From: Hirundichthys speculiger
Taxonomy: Eukaryota > Chordata > Actinopteri > Beloniformes > Exocoetidae
Assembly (NCBI GenBank): GCA_018398805.1
Contig: JAGFBZ010000677.1
Coordinates: 387,501 to 451,500, forward strand
Direction: 5' to 3'
Length of the DNA: 64,000 nt
Part shown: positions 46,399 through 58,100 of the stretch, one piece after another
How positions within the stretch are numbered: the stretch's first letter is position 1
How the letters are laid out: each line of letters opens with the position of its first letter
Translations under genes and position numbers: made by a program
The notes under the pieces: model-generated
Told to the model about the DNA's origin: nothing
Database searches by the model: none
Seen by the model: the letters and a program-made list of their open reading frames with translations, nothing else

Positions 46399-46816
46399 GT
46401 TTTAATCCTGCACTGCTCTGCATTCATGCTCAGGAAAGAAGAACTAGCGTCCACAAACTCACACAGACAGCACATCCTCGGTGAACCCTAACCCCGAACC
46501 CGAACCTCTGTTTTAACGTCACCGTGGCTCCAGCAGCGAGCCTCCCTCTGCTCCAAACCGCTCCTCCTGATGAAAATGGGCTTTTTAAAGCCACATCTTC
46601 AGGTTCCGGGTCCACGTCCCAGTCCGTGCTCCTACATGGACAGAACCACATTTTCACCACGACTCCAGCAGCATCAGTTAGACATGTTTATAAGTATTAA
46701 ATATTGTAATTCAGACAAGAACAAAAGTGCATAGACGTGATGAAACGGGGTTGAAACTGCATAAATGAAATGATGCCCCAGCAGTTCAGCACCACAGCAG
46801 CAGGGGGCCACGCAGC

Positions 46817-47993
46817 TAGGGTTGGGCACTGAAAAATGATTCTAAGTAGGAATCGGTTCCTAACGTCCGGTTCTGGAATCGTTTAGAAGATTTTTGAAGT
46901 TTGATTCCTTTTTTTGGCTCCTAAATGTCTGCGCAATTTTTTTTATTTTCATTTTTTGTTTTGATTTACTGCACTAGTTTGTTGATGTTACTCCGCCCGG
47001 CGTACTCAACTCCGCGCTAGTGTCGACGTCACGGACTTCACTCGCCACAACATGGATCCCAAGAGACGCCGCTCTCCAGTTTGGCTGCATTTCAGTCTGG
47101 GAAATAACGGCTACCTGGCGCAGTGCAACACCTGCGGGAAGCGTGTTACTGCCAAAGGAGGGCGGACGACTAATATGGCAAAACACCTTCGCTTGCATGG
47201 CATCACAAAAATAAACGAGTGTACCGTATTTAATTCACTGCGTTGCTCCCGTCGCTTCTTCGACTGCAACAGAGTCCGTCTTCATCCAGAAACTCTTGCC
47301 TTCTCATATACAGTGGTACCTCTACTTACGAACGTTTCTACATACGAAGTTTTCAGGTTACGAAACACATCAACGGGAAAATATTGCCTCTAGTTACGAA
47401 AGAAATTTCAGGACACGAAAGGCAAAAATACAGTAGCGCTGCTACTCACAGCTCCCAGAGTTTACTGAACGTAAACATACTTGTAGCTGCCCTGCCATTG
47501 GCTATCGCTTAGCATCTTCCTGGGATCCCATTGGCTAGGAGGGCCCCTTGTCTGTATGAGTGTAACCCAGAAACCCAGGTAAACAAACAATTTTTACCTC
47601 CACCAAGGAGGTTATGTTTCTGAAAGAGTAGATATGGTCATCTTCCTAAACACCTAACCCTAACCCTAACCCTAACTGTTGATTTTGTTTTTTTTTTGGG
47701 GGCAAAATGTATTTTGGAGGCCAACTGCCAACTGTAAGTTGTTTAACATTTAGGCTGTAAGTGAATTCTGTGTATGCATATGTGCACGCAAGCATGTGTA
47801 AGAATAAAAATGGCCTGTCGCCTGTGTAAATGTGTCAGTTTTTTTTAATGAAAAAATTCTACTGTTAGATAAGTCGCGATCTTTTGACCTACACATTAAA
47901 GAATTGGAATCGAGAATCGTTTTGAGCAGGAATCGAAACAAACAATTGGAATCGGAATCAGAATCGTTAAAATCCAAACGATGCCCAACCATA
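46817..47993 (+). mobile_element. hAT remnant with BED-finger exon
   Basis: The ends TAGGGTTGGGC and, inverted, TATGGTTGGGC are flanked by CACGCAGC (46809-46816) and CACGCAGG (47994-48001). A frame from 47052 starts MDPKRRRSPVWLHFSL and contains CNTCGKRV followed by NMAKHLRLHG, a BED zinc finger of a ZBED1/Ac-like transposase. The rest of the gene is lost. A mariner-like MITE (from 47311) and a short CCCTAA tract (47648-47680) are inserted. Confidence 0.82.
47311..47630. mobile_element. Truncated mariner/Tigger-like MITE
   Basis: It begins at a TA with CAGTGGTACCTCTACTTACG and matches the complete copy at 57578-58331. The right terminal repeat is missing; the copy breaks off after the block CCTCCACCAAGGAGGTTATG. 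Confidence 0.7.
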
Positions 47994-48418
47994 CACGCAG
48001 GTGAGTCAGTCAGAGATGAAGCTGGCCCTCACAGCCTCTGGAAGCTTCAGTCTCCATGTCCTGGCTTTGTCCAGGTGGGATGTAGTGACTGAGAGCACAT
48101 CAGCTGACCTCAGGTGGCTGCTGGGATGATGAGGACACCCTGGTTTGATGATTTCCAACAGTCAGTAAACAGGTCGTCCTGGGCTCGCCCGACGATGACG
48201 CGGCTACTCCAGTAGCGGTTGACCGGATTGACCGGCGCGTCCCAGCAGAGCTCTGCTCGTCCTCGTTTCGGCCCTGGCTGCACTCACTTGAAACGACGAT
48301 GTTTGGACAGATTTGATTGAAATGAATGTCGGCCAGGCTAACCCACAGTCAGTTCCAGAAAGCACTTACGTGATTAAGTTACGTCGGTTTAGCACGCGCA
48401 TTGCAGTTGTAAACAACA

Positions 48419-49243
48419 ATGGCGCCCACCAGGTTCAAACGCTCCAAAGTTTGGCTTCACTTCACAAAGAAAGATGGCAACAAGGCAACTAGCAGTCATT
48501 GTAAAGTGGAGATAACAGCGTCGGGAGGGAACACGGCTAACATGCAGAAACATTTGCGCACACAACATGCGATAACGAGTGTCGTGTTGTTGACGCTTCG
48601 GACTGATGGATCTCAACCCAGCAGCAGTAGCCAAGCTAAGATCACCTCTGGCAACTCTGGTAAGTAGCTATCCCGCTGCCTATGTGCTTCTTTGTAAAAC
48701 ACGCTATAACATTAACGCTATGCTATTAAATGAATGCCTTCTGCATTACATTTAGAAGATGACTGTGACGAGAGAGAGAGTCTGGCTGGTTCAGAGGCTG
48801 GAAGACATGATTATTTTTCTGCAAAAGAATTGTTAATTCTTCATAGTATTTGCAGATTTGTACTATGCATTGTTCCGTTGTATTTGATAGTATTTATCTT
48901 TCTTTATTATTATTTTTGAGTGCTTAGTGAGCTCATATATCCTTTTAAAAGGGAGATTTTTCATTTCTATTAGGAAAAATCTGTTAGGGTTAGGGTTATT
49001 CTTGTGTATTTGCACAGTTACATATTACAACAGTTAACACGTTATCCAGGCTTTGGGCCTCTTTTGACCTCGCTGTTGAGTTTGTAAGGTCATGACTTCT
49101 AAGTAAAGAAAAGTGATGCTAATAAAACTGTTAGTTCTCCTTCTCCAAATTAGAATCGATAAGAGAATCGATAAAGAATCGAATCGTTAAACAGTACCGA
49201 TAATGGAATCGGAATCGGAAAAATCTTATCAATTCCCATCCGT
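48419..49243 (+). mobile_element. BED-finger hAT remnant, 5' end unclear
   Basis: A frame from 48419 begins MAPTRFKRSKVWLHFTKKDG and reads SSHCKVEI then NMQKHLRTQH, with a GTAAGT-like donor after the frame at 48661. The right end is built of GAATCG words and finishes AATTCCCATCCGTA. I found no matching left terminal repeat. The first BED cysteine position reads serine, so the finger is probably dead. A 16-bp TTAGGG tract lies at 48983-48998. Confidence 0.65.
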
Positions 49244-49656
49244 AGACATGAGGATGGGAGGTTCTTTTCTACTCTGATGGGGGTCTGTGATGTCACAGAG
49301 TGCCGCAAACCTGAACGGCACAAAGAGAGTTTGAGTCTGTAGTCGCTTCAGATAATCCAGGATTTGCTCACATAAAGCGTCTTCTTTGATGTTATTTAAT
49401 CTAGATACTGTTTCGGCTGCTCCTCATCTGGACACATCTGGACACTGATTCCATGACTCCAGTGAGTCTGTTCGTGCGGCCTGTTGTTTATTTTAAGAGG
49501 GAGTTAAAAGTGAGCCAGACATAATCCCAGCATCCCCGGAGGGGGCGAGTGTTTGACCAACAACGCCGCCGAGCCTCGTCTCCGGTGTCGCTCCGCTTGT
49601 TCCACTTCACCCAAGACATGACTCGTTAACGAGTTATCAGCCACTAACGGGGCTCA

Positions 49657-49717
49657 CATTCCTGCAGTAAGCCTATCTCGTTGACACCCCGCCCCCCCCT
49701 CAGCACCATAAATAAAG
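49657..49717 (+). promoter_or_regulatory. lmod2 core promoter: MCAT and TATA-like elements
   Basis: CATTCCT (49657-49663) is a TEAD/MCAT muscle element. CATAAATAAAG (49707-49717) is a TATA-like box about 230 bp before the lmod2 ATG. The spacing and the muscle role of LMOD2 support a real promoter. Confidence 0.55.
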
Positions 49718-49947
49718 ACGGGACCATCAGAGCCAGGACAGTCTTTCTCTCTCTCTGTTGTTGGGGTTTTGTGGCAGCTGGGCCCGGCAGATGGACACGG
49801 GTTCAGATTTTACTCGTAGCATCGTTTTCTGCCGGAGAACAAGCAACCTAGAGAGGATTTAATCAGGCGAATAGGCAGGAAAATAGAGAAGAAGAACCGA
49901 AATTGGTGATTTGAGGTTTACCCAAGTCCTTGGACCAGGACCGGGCT

Positions 49948-51708
49948 ATGAGCACCTTGGGTACGAGCACCGGGTACCACAGGGAGCTCAAGAAATATGA
50001 GGAGGTGGATGAAGATGACCTCCTGGCTGCACTGTCCTCCGAGCAGCTGCGGGACCTGGAGAGGGAGCTGGCTAACACTAACCCTAACCCTAACCCCTAA
50101 CCCCTAACCCTAACCTTAACCCCTAACCCTAACCCTAACCCTAACCCTTAACCCTAACCCCTGACCCCTAACCCTAACCCCTAACCCTTAACCCCTAACC
50201 CCTAACCCTTAACCCTAACCCCTAACCGCAACTCTAACCTCTAACCATAACCCCTAACCCTAACCCCTAACCCTAATCCTAACCCCTAACCCCTAACCGT
50301 ATCCCCTAACACTAACCCCTAACCCTAATCCTAACCCCTAACCCCTAACCCCTAACCCCTAACCCCAACCCTAACACTAACCCCTAACCGCAACTCTAAC
50401 CCCTAACCATAACCCCTAACCCTAATCCTAACCCCTAACCCTAACCCCTAACCGTATCCCCTAACCCCAACCCTAACCCCTAACACCAACCCCTAACCCT
50501 AACCCCTAACCCTAACCGCAACTCTAACCCCTAACCATAACCCCTAACCCTAACCCCTAACCGTATCCCCTAACCCCTAACACTAACCCCTAACCCCTAA
50601 CCCTAACCCCTAACCCCCTAACCCTAACCGCAACTCTAACCCCTAACCATAAACCCCTAACCCCCTAACCCCTAACCCCTAACCCTAACCCTAACCCCTA
50701 ACCCTAACCCCCCTAACCCTAACCCCTAACCCTAACCCTAACCCCTAACCCTAACCCTAACCCTAACCCTAACCCCTAACCCCCCTAACCCTAACCCTAA
50801 CCCTAACCCCTAACCCCTAAACCCCTAACCCCTAACCCCTAACCCCCTAACCCCTAACTGCAACTCTAACCCCTAACCATAACCCCTAACCCTAACCCTA
50901 ACCCTAACCCTAACCCCTAACCCCTAACCCCTAACCCTAACCCCCCCTAACCCTAACCCCTAAACCCCTAACCCTAACCCTAACCCAACCCCTAACCCCT
51001 AACCCAACCCTAACCCTAACCCCTAACCCCTAACCCTAACCCTAACCGCAACTCTAACCCCTAACCATAACCCCTAACCCTAACCCCTAACCCCCCTAAC
51101 CCCTAACCCTAACCCCTAACCCCTAACCCCTAACCCCTAACCCAACCCTAACCCCTAACCGCAACTCTAACCCCTAACCCATAACCCCTAACCCTAACCC
51201 CTAACCCTAACCCTGACCCCTAACCCCTAACCCCCTAACCCTAACCGCAACTCTAACCCCTAACACTAACCCCTAACCCTAACCCCTAACCCCTAACCCT
51301 AACCCCTAACCCTAACCGCAACTCTAACCCCTAACCATAACCCCTAACCCTAACCCCTAACCCCCTAACCCTAACTGCAACTCTAACCCCTAACCATAAC
51401 CCCTAACCCTAACCCCTAACCCTAACCCTGACCCCTAACCTCTAACCCTAACCTCAACCCCTAACCCCTAACCCCAACCCCTAACCCCTAACCCTAACCC
51501 CTAACCCCTAACCCCTAATCCCAACCCCTAACCCTAACCCCTAACACTAACCCTGGACCTCGATGACGATGTCCCCACGGACTTGAAGCAGAGAGACCAA
51601 ACCACAAGACTCCCATCAGGGGTGTTTGACAGGGACGCTCGGCCGACGCACTGGGAGGACACGAGCAAAGATCTGGACCTGGAGTACCCGGCAGTCAGTG
51701 GCGGGCAG
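49948..51708 (+). pseudogene. lmod2: Leiomodin 2, exon 1 split by telomere-like array; later exons not found
   Basis: The ATG at 49948 opens 42 codons (MSTLGTSTGYHRELKKYEEV, then DEDDLLAALSSEQLRDLEREL), a clear leiomodin/tropomodulin N-terminus. At 50074 the coding sequence passes without splice sites into a CCCTAA array full of TAA stops. Leiomodin sequence resumes at 51553 (LDLDDDVPTDLKQRDQTTRL, then PSGVFDRDARPTHWED) and runs 52 codons to a good donor, CAG|GTGAGC, at 51708. The two parts join to the expected family spacing within about one codon. The large exon with the leucine-rich repeats, proline-rich segment and WH2 motif is not seen before wasl. A possible relic at 51946-52027, reading RDGVDSDGKDKPHNGK, is truncated by a repeat. 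LMOD2 nucleates and elongates thin filaments in striated muscle; this copy should not make a full protein. Misassembly is the main alternative. Confidence 0.8.
50074..51552 (+). repeat. 1.48-kb interstitial telomere-like array
   Basis: Mixed CCCTAA and CCCCTAA units on the plus strand with scattered variants. A recurring cassette, GCAACTCTAACCCCTAACCA, occurs about ten times (for example near 50227, 50389, 50518, 50628, 50860, 51048, 51160, 51247, 51318 and 51377). This shows that blocks within the array have been duplicated. The insertion length (1479 bp) is divisible by three but carries many stops. Confidence 0.95.
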
Positions 51709-51823
51709 GTGAGCTGGGACGGGGGAACGGCGTTTCCACCGCACCAGGAAATTAACGTCTGCTTTTTAAGTCGGCACGAGAATGATTTATGTGAGATGTG
51801 TCGCTTTGTTGCTGGATGACGGT

Positions 51824-51833
51824 CTAAAAATAG
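51824..51833. promoter_or_regulatory. MEF2 site in lmod2 intron 1
   Basis: CTAAAAATAG is a perfect match to the MEF2 consensus YTAWWWWTAR, about 115 bp after the exon 1 donor. It may be a remnant intronic muscle enhancer. Chance occurrence cannot be excluded. Confidence 0.4.
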
Positions 51834-52635
51834 AGGCATAGACGCCGGCATTAATTACTGTCTGACAGCTTTGAAGGGTTCCTAATTAACCAGCGGAGGC
51901 TGGAGAACATCAGCGTCCATCTGATTTTCTCTCCCGTCATTGACAGGAGGGACGGTGTGGACAGCGACGGGAAGGACAAACCACACAATGGAAAGCTGGA
52001 AAGAGTGGTGCAGAGGAAGTTGAAGTAGAATATATGTATAGTGTCTGTTACAATGTCAATTGTCTCTTGGCGCTTTACAGAGACCCAGATCGTTCTGAAT
52101 TGTTCTGAATGAACAGGTTTTAAAGTGTGACAGGATTGTGTGCTCGGTGGGGTTTTGATCGTCACAATTATCATCCAAGTCGCAGCAGACAAAGAGTTTG
52201 TCATGAGCTCCTGCAGCAGCTCTGACTCCGACCAAGCTCTTTGGAGGTCTGGATCAGACTTGTTCAGGGTTCAGGAGGAACCTGAGACCGTTCCTGTTTC
52301 CAGAGGGGCTTCAGCTCCGACACGTTGGTCAGATGTGAGCAGTCCTCATGAGGTCTGGGATCTTTGGACAGCAGCATCTTCCTCTGCAGGTTTCTGTCAT
52401 CACCTACCCAGCAGCTCACATACGGTAGACATCATGAACTGAAACGTTGGTCATTCGCAGCTATGTCTTCAAGTCCTTAGCCGTCACTCGAAGGTTCTTC
52501 TTGACCTCAAACAGGATTCTGTTGTATCTTTGGAGTCTCCATTTATAGTCTAACCGTGGACCGATGGACGATGGAACACAGACGACTTTGTAACCCATCC
52601 ATCCATCATCCAGACCCATTTCATCCCATCTAGGG

Positions 52636-53782
52636 TAGGGATGGAGCGGTTATCGGTATTACGGTAAAGCGGTATTGCGGTAAATTTTACACGATAAGTT
52701 ACTGTTTATGTTTGACTTCGTCTCATTATCGCGGTCGATTACCAGGATATGTAATATCAGCCTCATTCAAGTCTGCGAGCCTGTGTTTCGCGTGAATATG
52801 TAGCTTGTAACATCGGCATCGTAACGTTAGCATGGCGGAAAGTGGTGACGCAGGACATTTACCAACCCACTGAAAGGACGAAATCTGAGGTCTGGGCATT
52901 TTTTTTTCTTTTTAAGAATGCAGATGGACAACTGGTGGAGGACAGTTATCCTGTCTGCAGAGCACTTGTTTACATTTTATTGTAATTTGTAGAAGCAACT
53001 TGAAGGAGCTAAGGCTAATGCTTCAAGCTACTGAGATGTTTGACCAAGAGTAACCTGGTCGACGCGCTTCGCTAACTCACATTTCGTAAACGTTACCGTT
53101 GCGTGTTGATCTAAAAATGACCGGAACGATCTTCTTCTGATGCAGTTAAAATATTAATTTATTCCATTAACTGATCCAACAACCATAACGCCGGCAATTA
53201 GCACCACAGCGGTCAAAAACCTTTTGCCCTTCCGGGTCAAACACCTAACCAATAACAGCCAGCTACCTTTATACCTGACCCTCAGGTAACAACACAGCGA
53301 CACCTACAGACACAGAGTGAACTACAATTCATAACAACATATTTGGCTCCTTTACAACTGTTTCTTTATTTGTACATTTATACGTATTTAAAGTTCAGCT
53401 TAAAGCCCAAAGTTTATTTCATTTGAACTTGCACTATAATTTTTGTTCCTGATAATTGTTTGCATATTTTGACCTCTTATAGCTGTTAGTGTTTATTTAA
53501 ATTTGCACTAGACAAATAAGCTTTATTCCTGTTTAGTTCATTTAAAATAACCTCTTTCTGTGCCAGTTGTTTGCCCTTTTCATGTTAAAGGTTCACTTTG
53601 ATAAAATTTTGGCTTCTGATGTTTTTGTATGACAAGAAAATGACAAGATTTAGTGAAATTATTTAAATGTATGTTTTTTGGACATTTGTACAGCAATGAA
53701 GAATATCGGGATAATATCGTAAGCTGTGATAATTTGTTCACTATAATAGAGATATTAAATTTTCTATATTGTTACATCCCTA
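52636..53782. mobile_element. Non-autonomous hAT-like element (TAGGGATG family)
   Basis: 1147 bp with ends TAGGGATGGAGCGGTTAT and, inverted, TTAGGGATGTAACAATAT. A perfect 8-bp duplication, ATCTAGGG, flanks it (52628-52635 and 53783-53790). The interior is without a gene. Its host is a decayed CATCCATCCATC...TCTAGGGTCACGGGG dispersed repeat. Confidence 0.88.
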
Positions 53783-54029
53783 ATCTAGGGTCACGGGGAT
53801 CTGCTGGATCCAGCTCTCCTCAGGTGAAAGACAGGGGTCCACCTGGACAGGACCCCCCCTCTCCAGTCTCATGCAGGTAATTTTTTTTTTGAGGCATGAA
53901 TCACATCAGCAGATGCTTCTTATGAACGGTGACCCTTAAACCGCCTCTTTGCAGGATTCTCATCTGCAACAATTAAAAGAAATAAAAGATCGAGGAGCTC
54001 CTGCGACAATGAACCAACGACAAGCTTCT

Positions 54030-55132
54030 CTCTGTAAATATTAACATTTATTTAGGTATACAGTTTAGTCTGGTCGCCGAGGCGCCCGTCCCTCCTCACC
54101 GGCGTCCCGTCAGTGCAGCATCGGACCTCGCTGGAGGACGGACCTGCAGCCCAACGACGCCGGACCCACGAGCTGCTCCAAAATGCCACATTTGGTTCAG
54201 GATTATTTGCTGCTTCTTGTTTTTTGTAACATTTCCCGTTAGGAGGCATTTACAGTTGCATTGCATAAAATCATAATATGCTGATGGAGGGATGGAGGAG
54301 GAAGAATGACATTTCTTTTTGTTTTTTGTTTTTTTTTGCATTGATGGTGATGGTTCCTCTGGGACAGAGTAGTGGAATGATGTAACATACGAGCACACAT
54401 GAACAGTTCATGACATTACACACAGTGTGCAAGTTTGTGTGTATTAGGACAAAAAAAAAACATTGTTGGTCAAGTCTGAAAGATCAACTTCATCGTTTCT
54501 AGACACAAAAAAAAAAGATCCATCGCTGACAAACGCACCCAAAAATGAAACGTAAGACAAAGATCCTGACAGAAACTGTGCAAACAAACAACTGAACTTG
54601 GAGAAAATCAAACGTTTAGGATCCACGCGAGGCGACGGAGTCGCCGCATTTTGGTTTTCGAGTCTCTTCATGAAGAAAAAAAAAAAAAAACCCAACATGA
54701 CTAAACCACACTGGAGCAGGAAACAGGAAGGTTAGAAAAGAAACGCCGTAAGAAAATAGTGTTAATTTGCATTTAAACCGACAGAGGCTCCCTTTAAAAA
54801 CGCCTCCGACGACGACGAGCGGAGACGTGAACGACGTGAAAATATTTCCCAGAAGCCAACGAGCAGCCCGACGTCCCGGGGGTGAAACTGTGCAGGTGAC
54901 GGGTTTAAGTGCTTCCTTACGAGCCCGTTATCACCGCGTGATGATGAACAGATGAGGTATTGCACAGATTAGAGTCATAAAAATAAAAGAAACCCCCCCA
55001 GAAAGAAAATAAATAGACAACAAATTCATACAACATTTACAACTGTGGTCAGATTCTGGAAGATTTTCAGGAGAGATTTCTGTCGGCGGCAGGTGCAGGG
55101 GGGGGGGGGGGGGGGGGGGGGTGTCGTCTTCA
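54030..55132 (-). other. 3' UTR of wasl with polyadenylation signal
   Basis: On the minus strand AATAAA is read at 54052-54047, about 1.08 kb after the wasl stop codon, and the mRNA end should fall near 54030. A poly-G run lies near 55100-55121 (poly-C in the transcript). Confidence 0.6.
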
Positions 55133-58100
55133 CTAGTCCTCCCACTCATCGTCGTCCTCAAAGTCCTCGTCTTCATCCTCATCCTCGTCTTCGTCTGGGA
55201 GAAGAAGAGTGACAGTGAAAAAGAACCAGGGCATATGGCGACTAACTGGTTAAATTTCACCACTTCGACTGTTTTTTTCTGCCTCGTCTCCAGTGGCAAG
55301 GGCCACAAAAACCACCATCAACTTAGAAAATATCTTTATAATTACATATTACATATACATTACATATCTAAATAATTTAGAAACAAAGTTTATTTGGAAA
55401 AAAGTGGCCATGTTTTGGGTGCACATCGCATCACATCAAAATGCGCCATCATGTGTTAGCGTACGGCCTCTGGTCTCTGAACCGCAGCAGGGAAACCGCC
55501 GTACTGTGATATTACAGGCTCGTGACAAGCAGCTAACACGCCAGTGAAAACGAAAGAAAAAGTCTGGTTTTCTCTGCTTGGAACGGCACTTTATTCAGAC
55601 ACTGACAACGTTACACCCTAACCCTGTCAGTCAACACTCGGCCGCTGCTCATGCTCACTTCACTTGCTCCGTTCAGCGCCTCACAAACTACATTACCCAT
55701 CAGGCTACTCCCCTCCTTAAAGGGCCAGGCTGGCTTACAACACATTCTTGTAAATGTTTCTGAAATGTAGTGATAGTGGATGATAACAGGGGTTTTTAAT
55801 ACGCGATCTGTCAAAACTTTTATATCACCATATAAACATTATATAAGTAGACCCACAAGCTATTCTTGATCATATCGACATTGAAAAACATTTCAAATAA
55901 AACAATAGTGAACTGATGAAATTTCCTATTGGAATTCTGTCTATCAGCCTCTATGAGCCTCCATGATGATGTCAGCAGTCTACGGGGGCGTATGGGGCGA
56001 CGACAAACACTGCCGACCAAAATTGCTAGCTGGCTACCAACTTCAAGAACCTGGGAGCCAGGGGCTGCTGGGTAAAAATTCTAATTTTATGTCCTGTGAA
56101 CGTCGTCTTGTTCGAGGGAAACCTTCTCACCTGAAGAATGGATGGCTTTGCTCCTCTTCTGCATCACTTCCATGAGAGCGCCAACGATGCCCGCAGCTGG
56201 CGCCGGTGTCGGGGGGCCGGATTCTGGGAGGTCCGACACCTGGGAGACACAGAAAACGAGCCCAGCCGGGTTTTTAAAGACCTGAAAGCAGCAAGCGCGT
56301 CTAAGCGTTAAACGACAGGTGGCGGCGGCGGCGGCTCACGGTCTTGAGCTGGATCCCCTGTCGGATCTGGTCCAGCAGGGCGTCCCGTCCCACGCTGGAG
56401 GCCGGCGCCCTGTGGTTCTGCTCCACCTTCTTCAGCTGGGTCCCTCCCCTGATCTGCTCCAGCAGCGCCGACTTCCCGCCGGGGCCCGGGGAGTGGGGCG
56501 AATCTCCGCCTCCGCCGTCGACCTCCGGGGGAGGGGGTGGACCGGGCGGGGGAGGTGGAGGGGGGGGAGGAGCCAGAGCCGGAGCCGGAGCAGAGCTTGC
56601 AGGAGACTGGTGGGCCAGCGGGGGAGGTGGAGGGGGGGGAGGGGCTTGGGGAGCGACGGAGGATGATGGAGGGGGAGTCTGATGGTGGTGATGGTGCTGG
56701 GGAGGGGGAGGGGCCTGCTGACCCCCCCTGGTGGGAGGGGGAGGCGGGGCTCCAAGAGTTCCAGGTCTGGAGGGAGGCGGGGGAGGAGGGGCTGAAAAAC
56801 CGGGGCCCTGGATGGAGGAGGGGGGGGAGGGGCCCCTCGGCCCCCCCTGGACGGCGGGGGGGGAGGCGGGGGTGGAGCTGAGCTGTGGTGGGGAGGTGGA
56901 GGAGGAGGAGGAGGGGCACCGCCGCCGCGAGAGGGAGGAGGAGGGGGTGCTGCGGGGGGGAGAGATGAGAGACGTGTCAATCAACAAGTCGCTGGTCCTG
57001 GAAGAACCTGTAAAAGACAGCAGCTAGGACACAGAGCCATGGTTCTGGTCCCGTTCTGGTCCAGACGGGCCTCCTGCTGGACCAGAAACCAGTTCAGGTC
57101 TGGGAGGCGTTTTAGGGGATGAAACAGGCGGCGAAAGATCAAAGTACTCAACAACAAGCGAGAAGAAACTGAAGACCCAGGAACCAGAGATGGACCCGTC
57201 CATGTCCGTTTACGAGCTTACGAGTTTTATGCTCCTGGCTGAATTATACCAGTCTCAGTACTTCATCAAACCCCAAACCCTCTAACGTCGTAAAACCGCC
57301 GCCGTTTCACCTTTTCATGGTCGTTTCCAGTCTATCCATACAATTCTACATCTGAAGCCATCACTGACCTCTGCTGCCATCTAGAGGGCGTCTGGTGGTG
57401 CCACACATGACTGACACCATGTCGCTCCTCAGGATGTGATCCTGACTGTGTCTAACAGGGAGCGTTAAAGTTCTAGCAGGTTCTGTGGTTCTCTACATCA
57501 GCCTTTCTGAACCGGGGTGTTGTCTGACTGCTTCAGGGGTGTCGTCAAATAAATGACCTATTCTGACATTTAAAATACAGTGGTACCTCTACTTACAAAC
57601 GTCTCTACATACGAAATTTTCAGGTTACAAAATGCCTCAAAGGGAAAATATTGCCTCTAGTTACGAAAGAAATTTCAGGATACGAAAGGCAGAAATACAG
57701 CAGCGCTGCTACTCGCAGCTCCCAGAGTTTACTGAACGTAAACATAGCTGTCGGCTCTGTATCTCTGTTTGAAAGCGGTGCGTCCGAGCTTCTCTGCCAT
57801 TGGCTATCGCTTAGCATCTTCCTGGCATCCCATTGGCTAGGAGGGTCCCTTGTCTGTATGAGCGTAACCCAGCAACCCAGGTAAACAAACAATTTTTACC
57901 TCCGCCAAGGAGGTTATGTTTTTGTTTATCTGTCTGTCTGTCTGTGTACAAGATAACTCAAAAAGTTATGGATGGATTTTGATGAAATTTTCAGGAGTTG
58001 TCAGAAATGTGAAAAGGAAGAACTGATTTCATTTTGGTTCTGATCCGGAAGAAATCCTGGATTCTGGATCACTTTCAAATTTTCGATAATTGTTGCGTTT

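Noticed and set aside
52140..52442. 100-residue frame after lmod2 as a possible lmod2 exon
   Set aside because: No leucine-rich repeat or WH2 similarity. Nearby sequence (CTCTTGGCGCTTTACAGAGA) is a dispersed fish repeat.
56319..57027. Gly/Glu-rich plus-strand frames opposite the wasl proline-rich exon
   Set aside because: Antisense shadows of the C-rich polyproline-coding exon.
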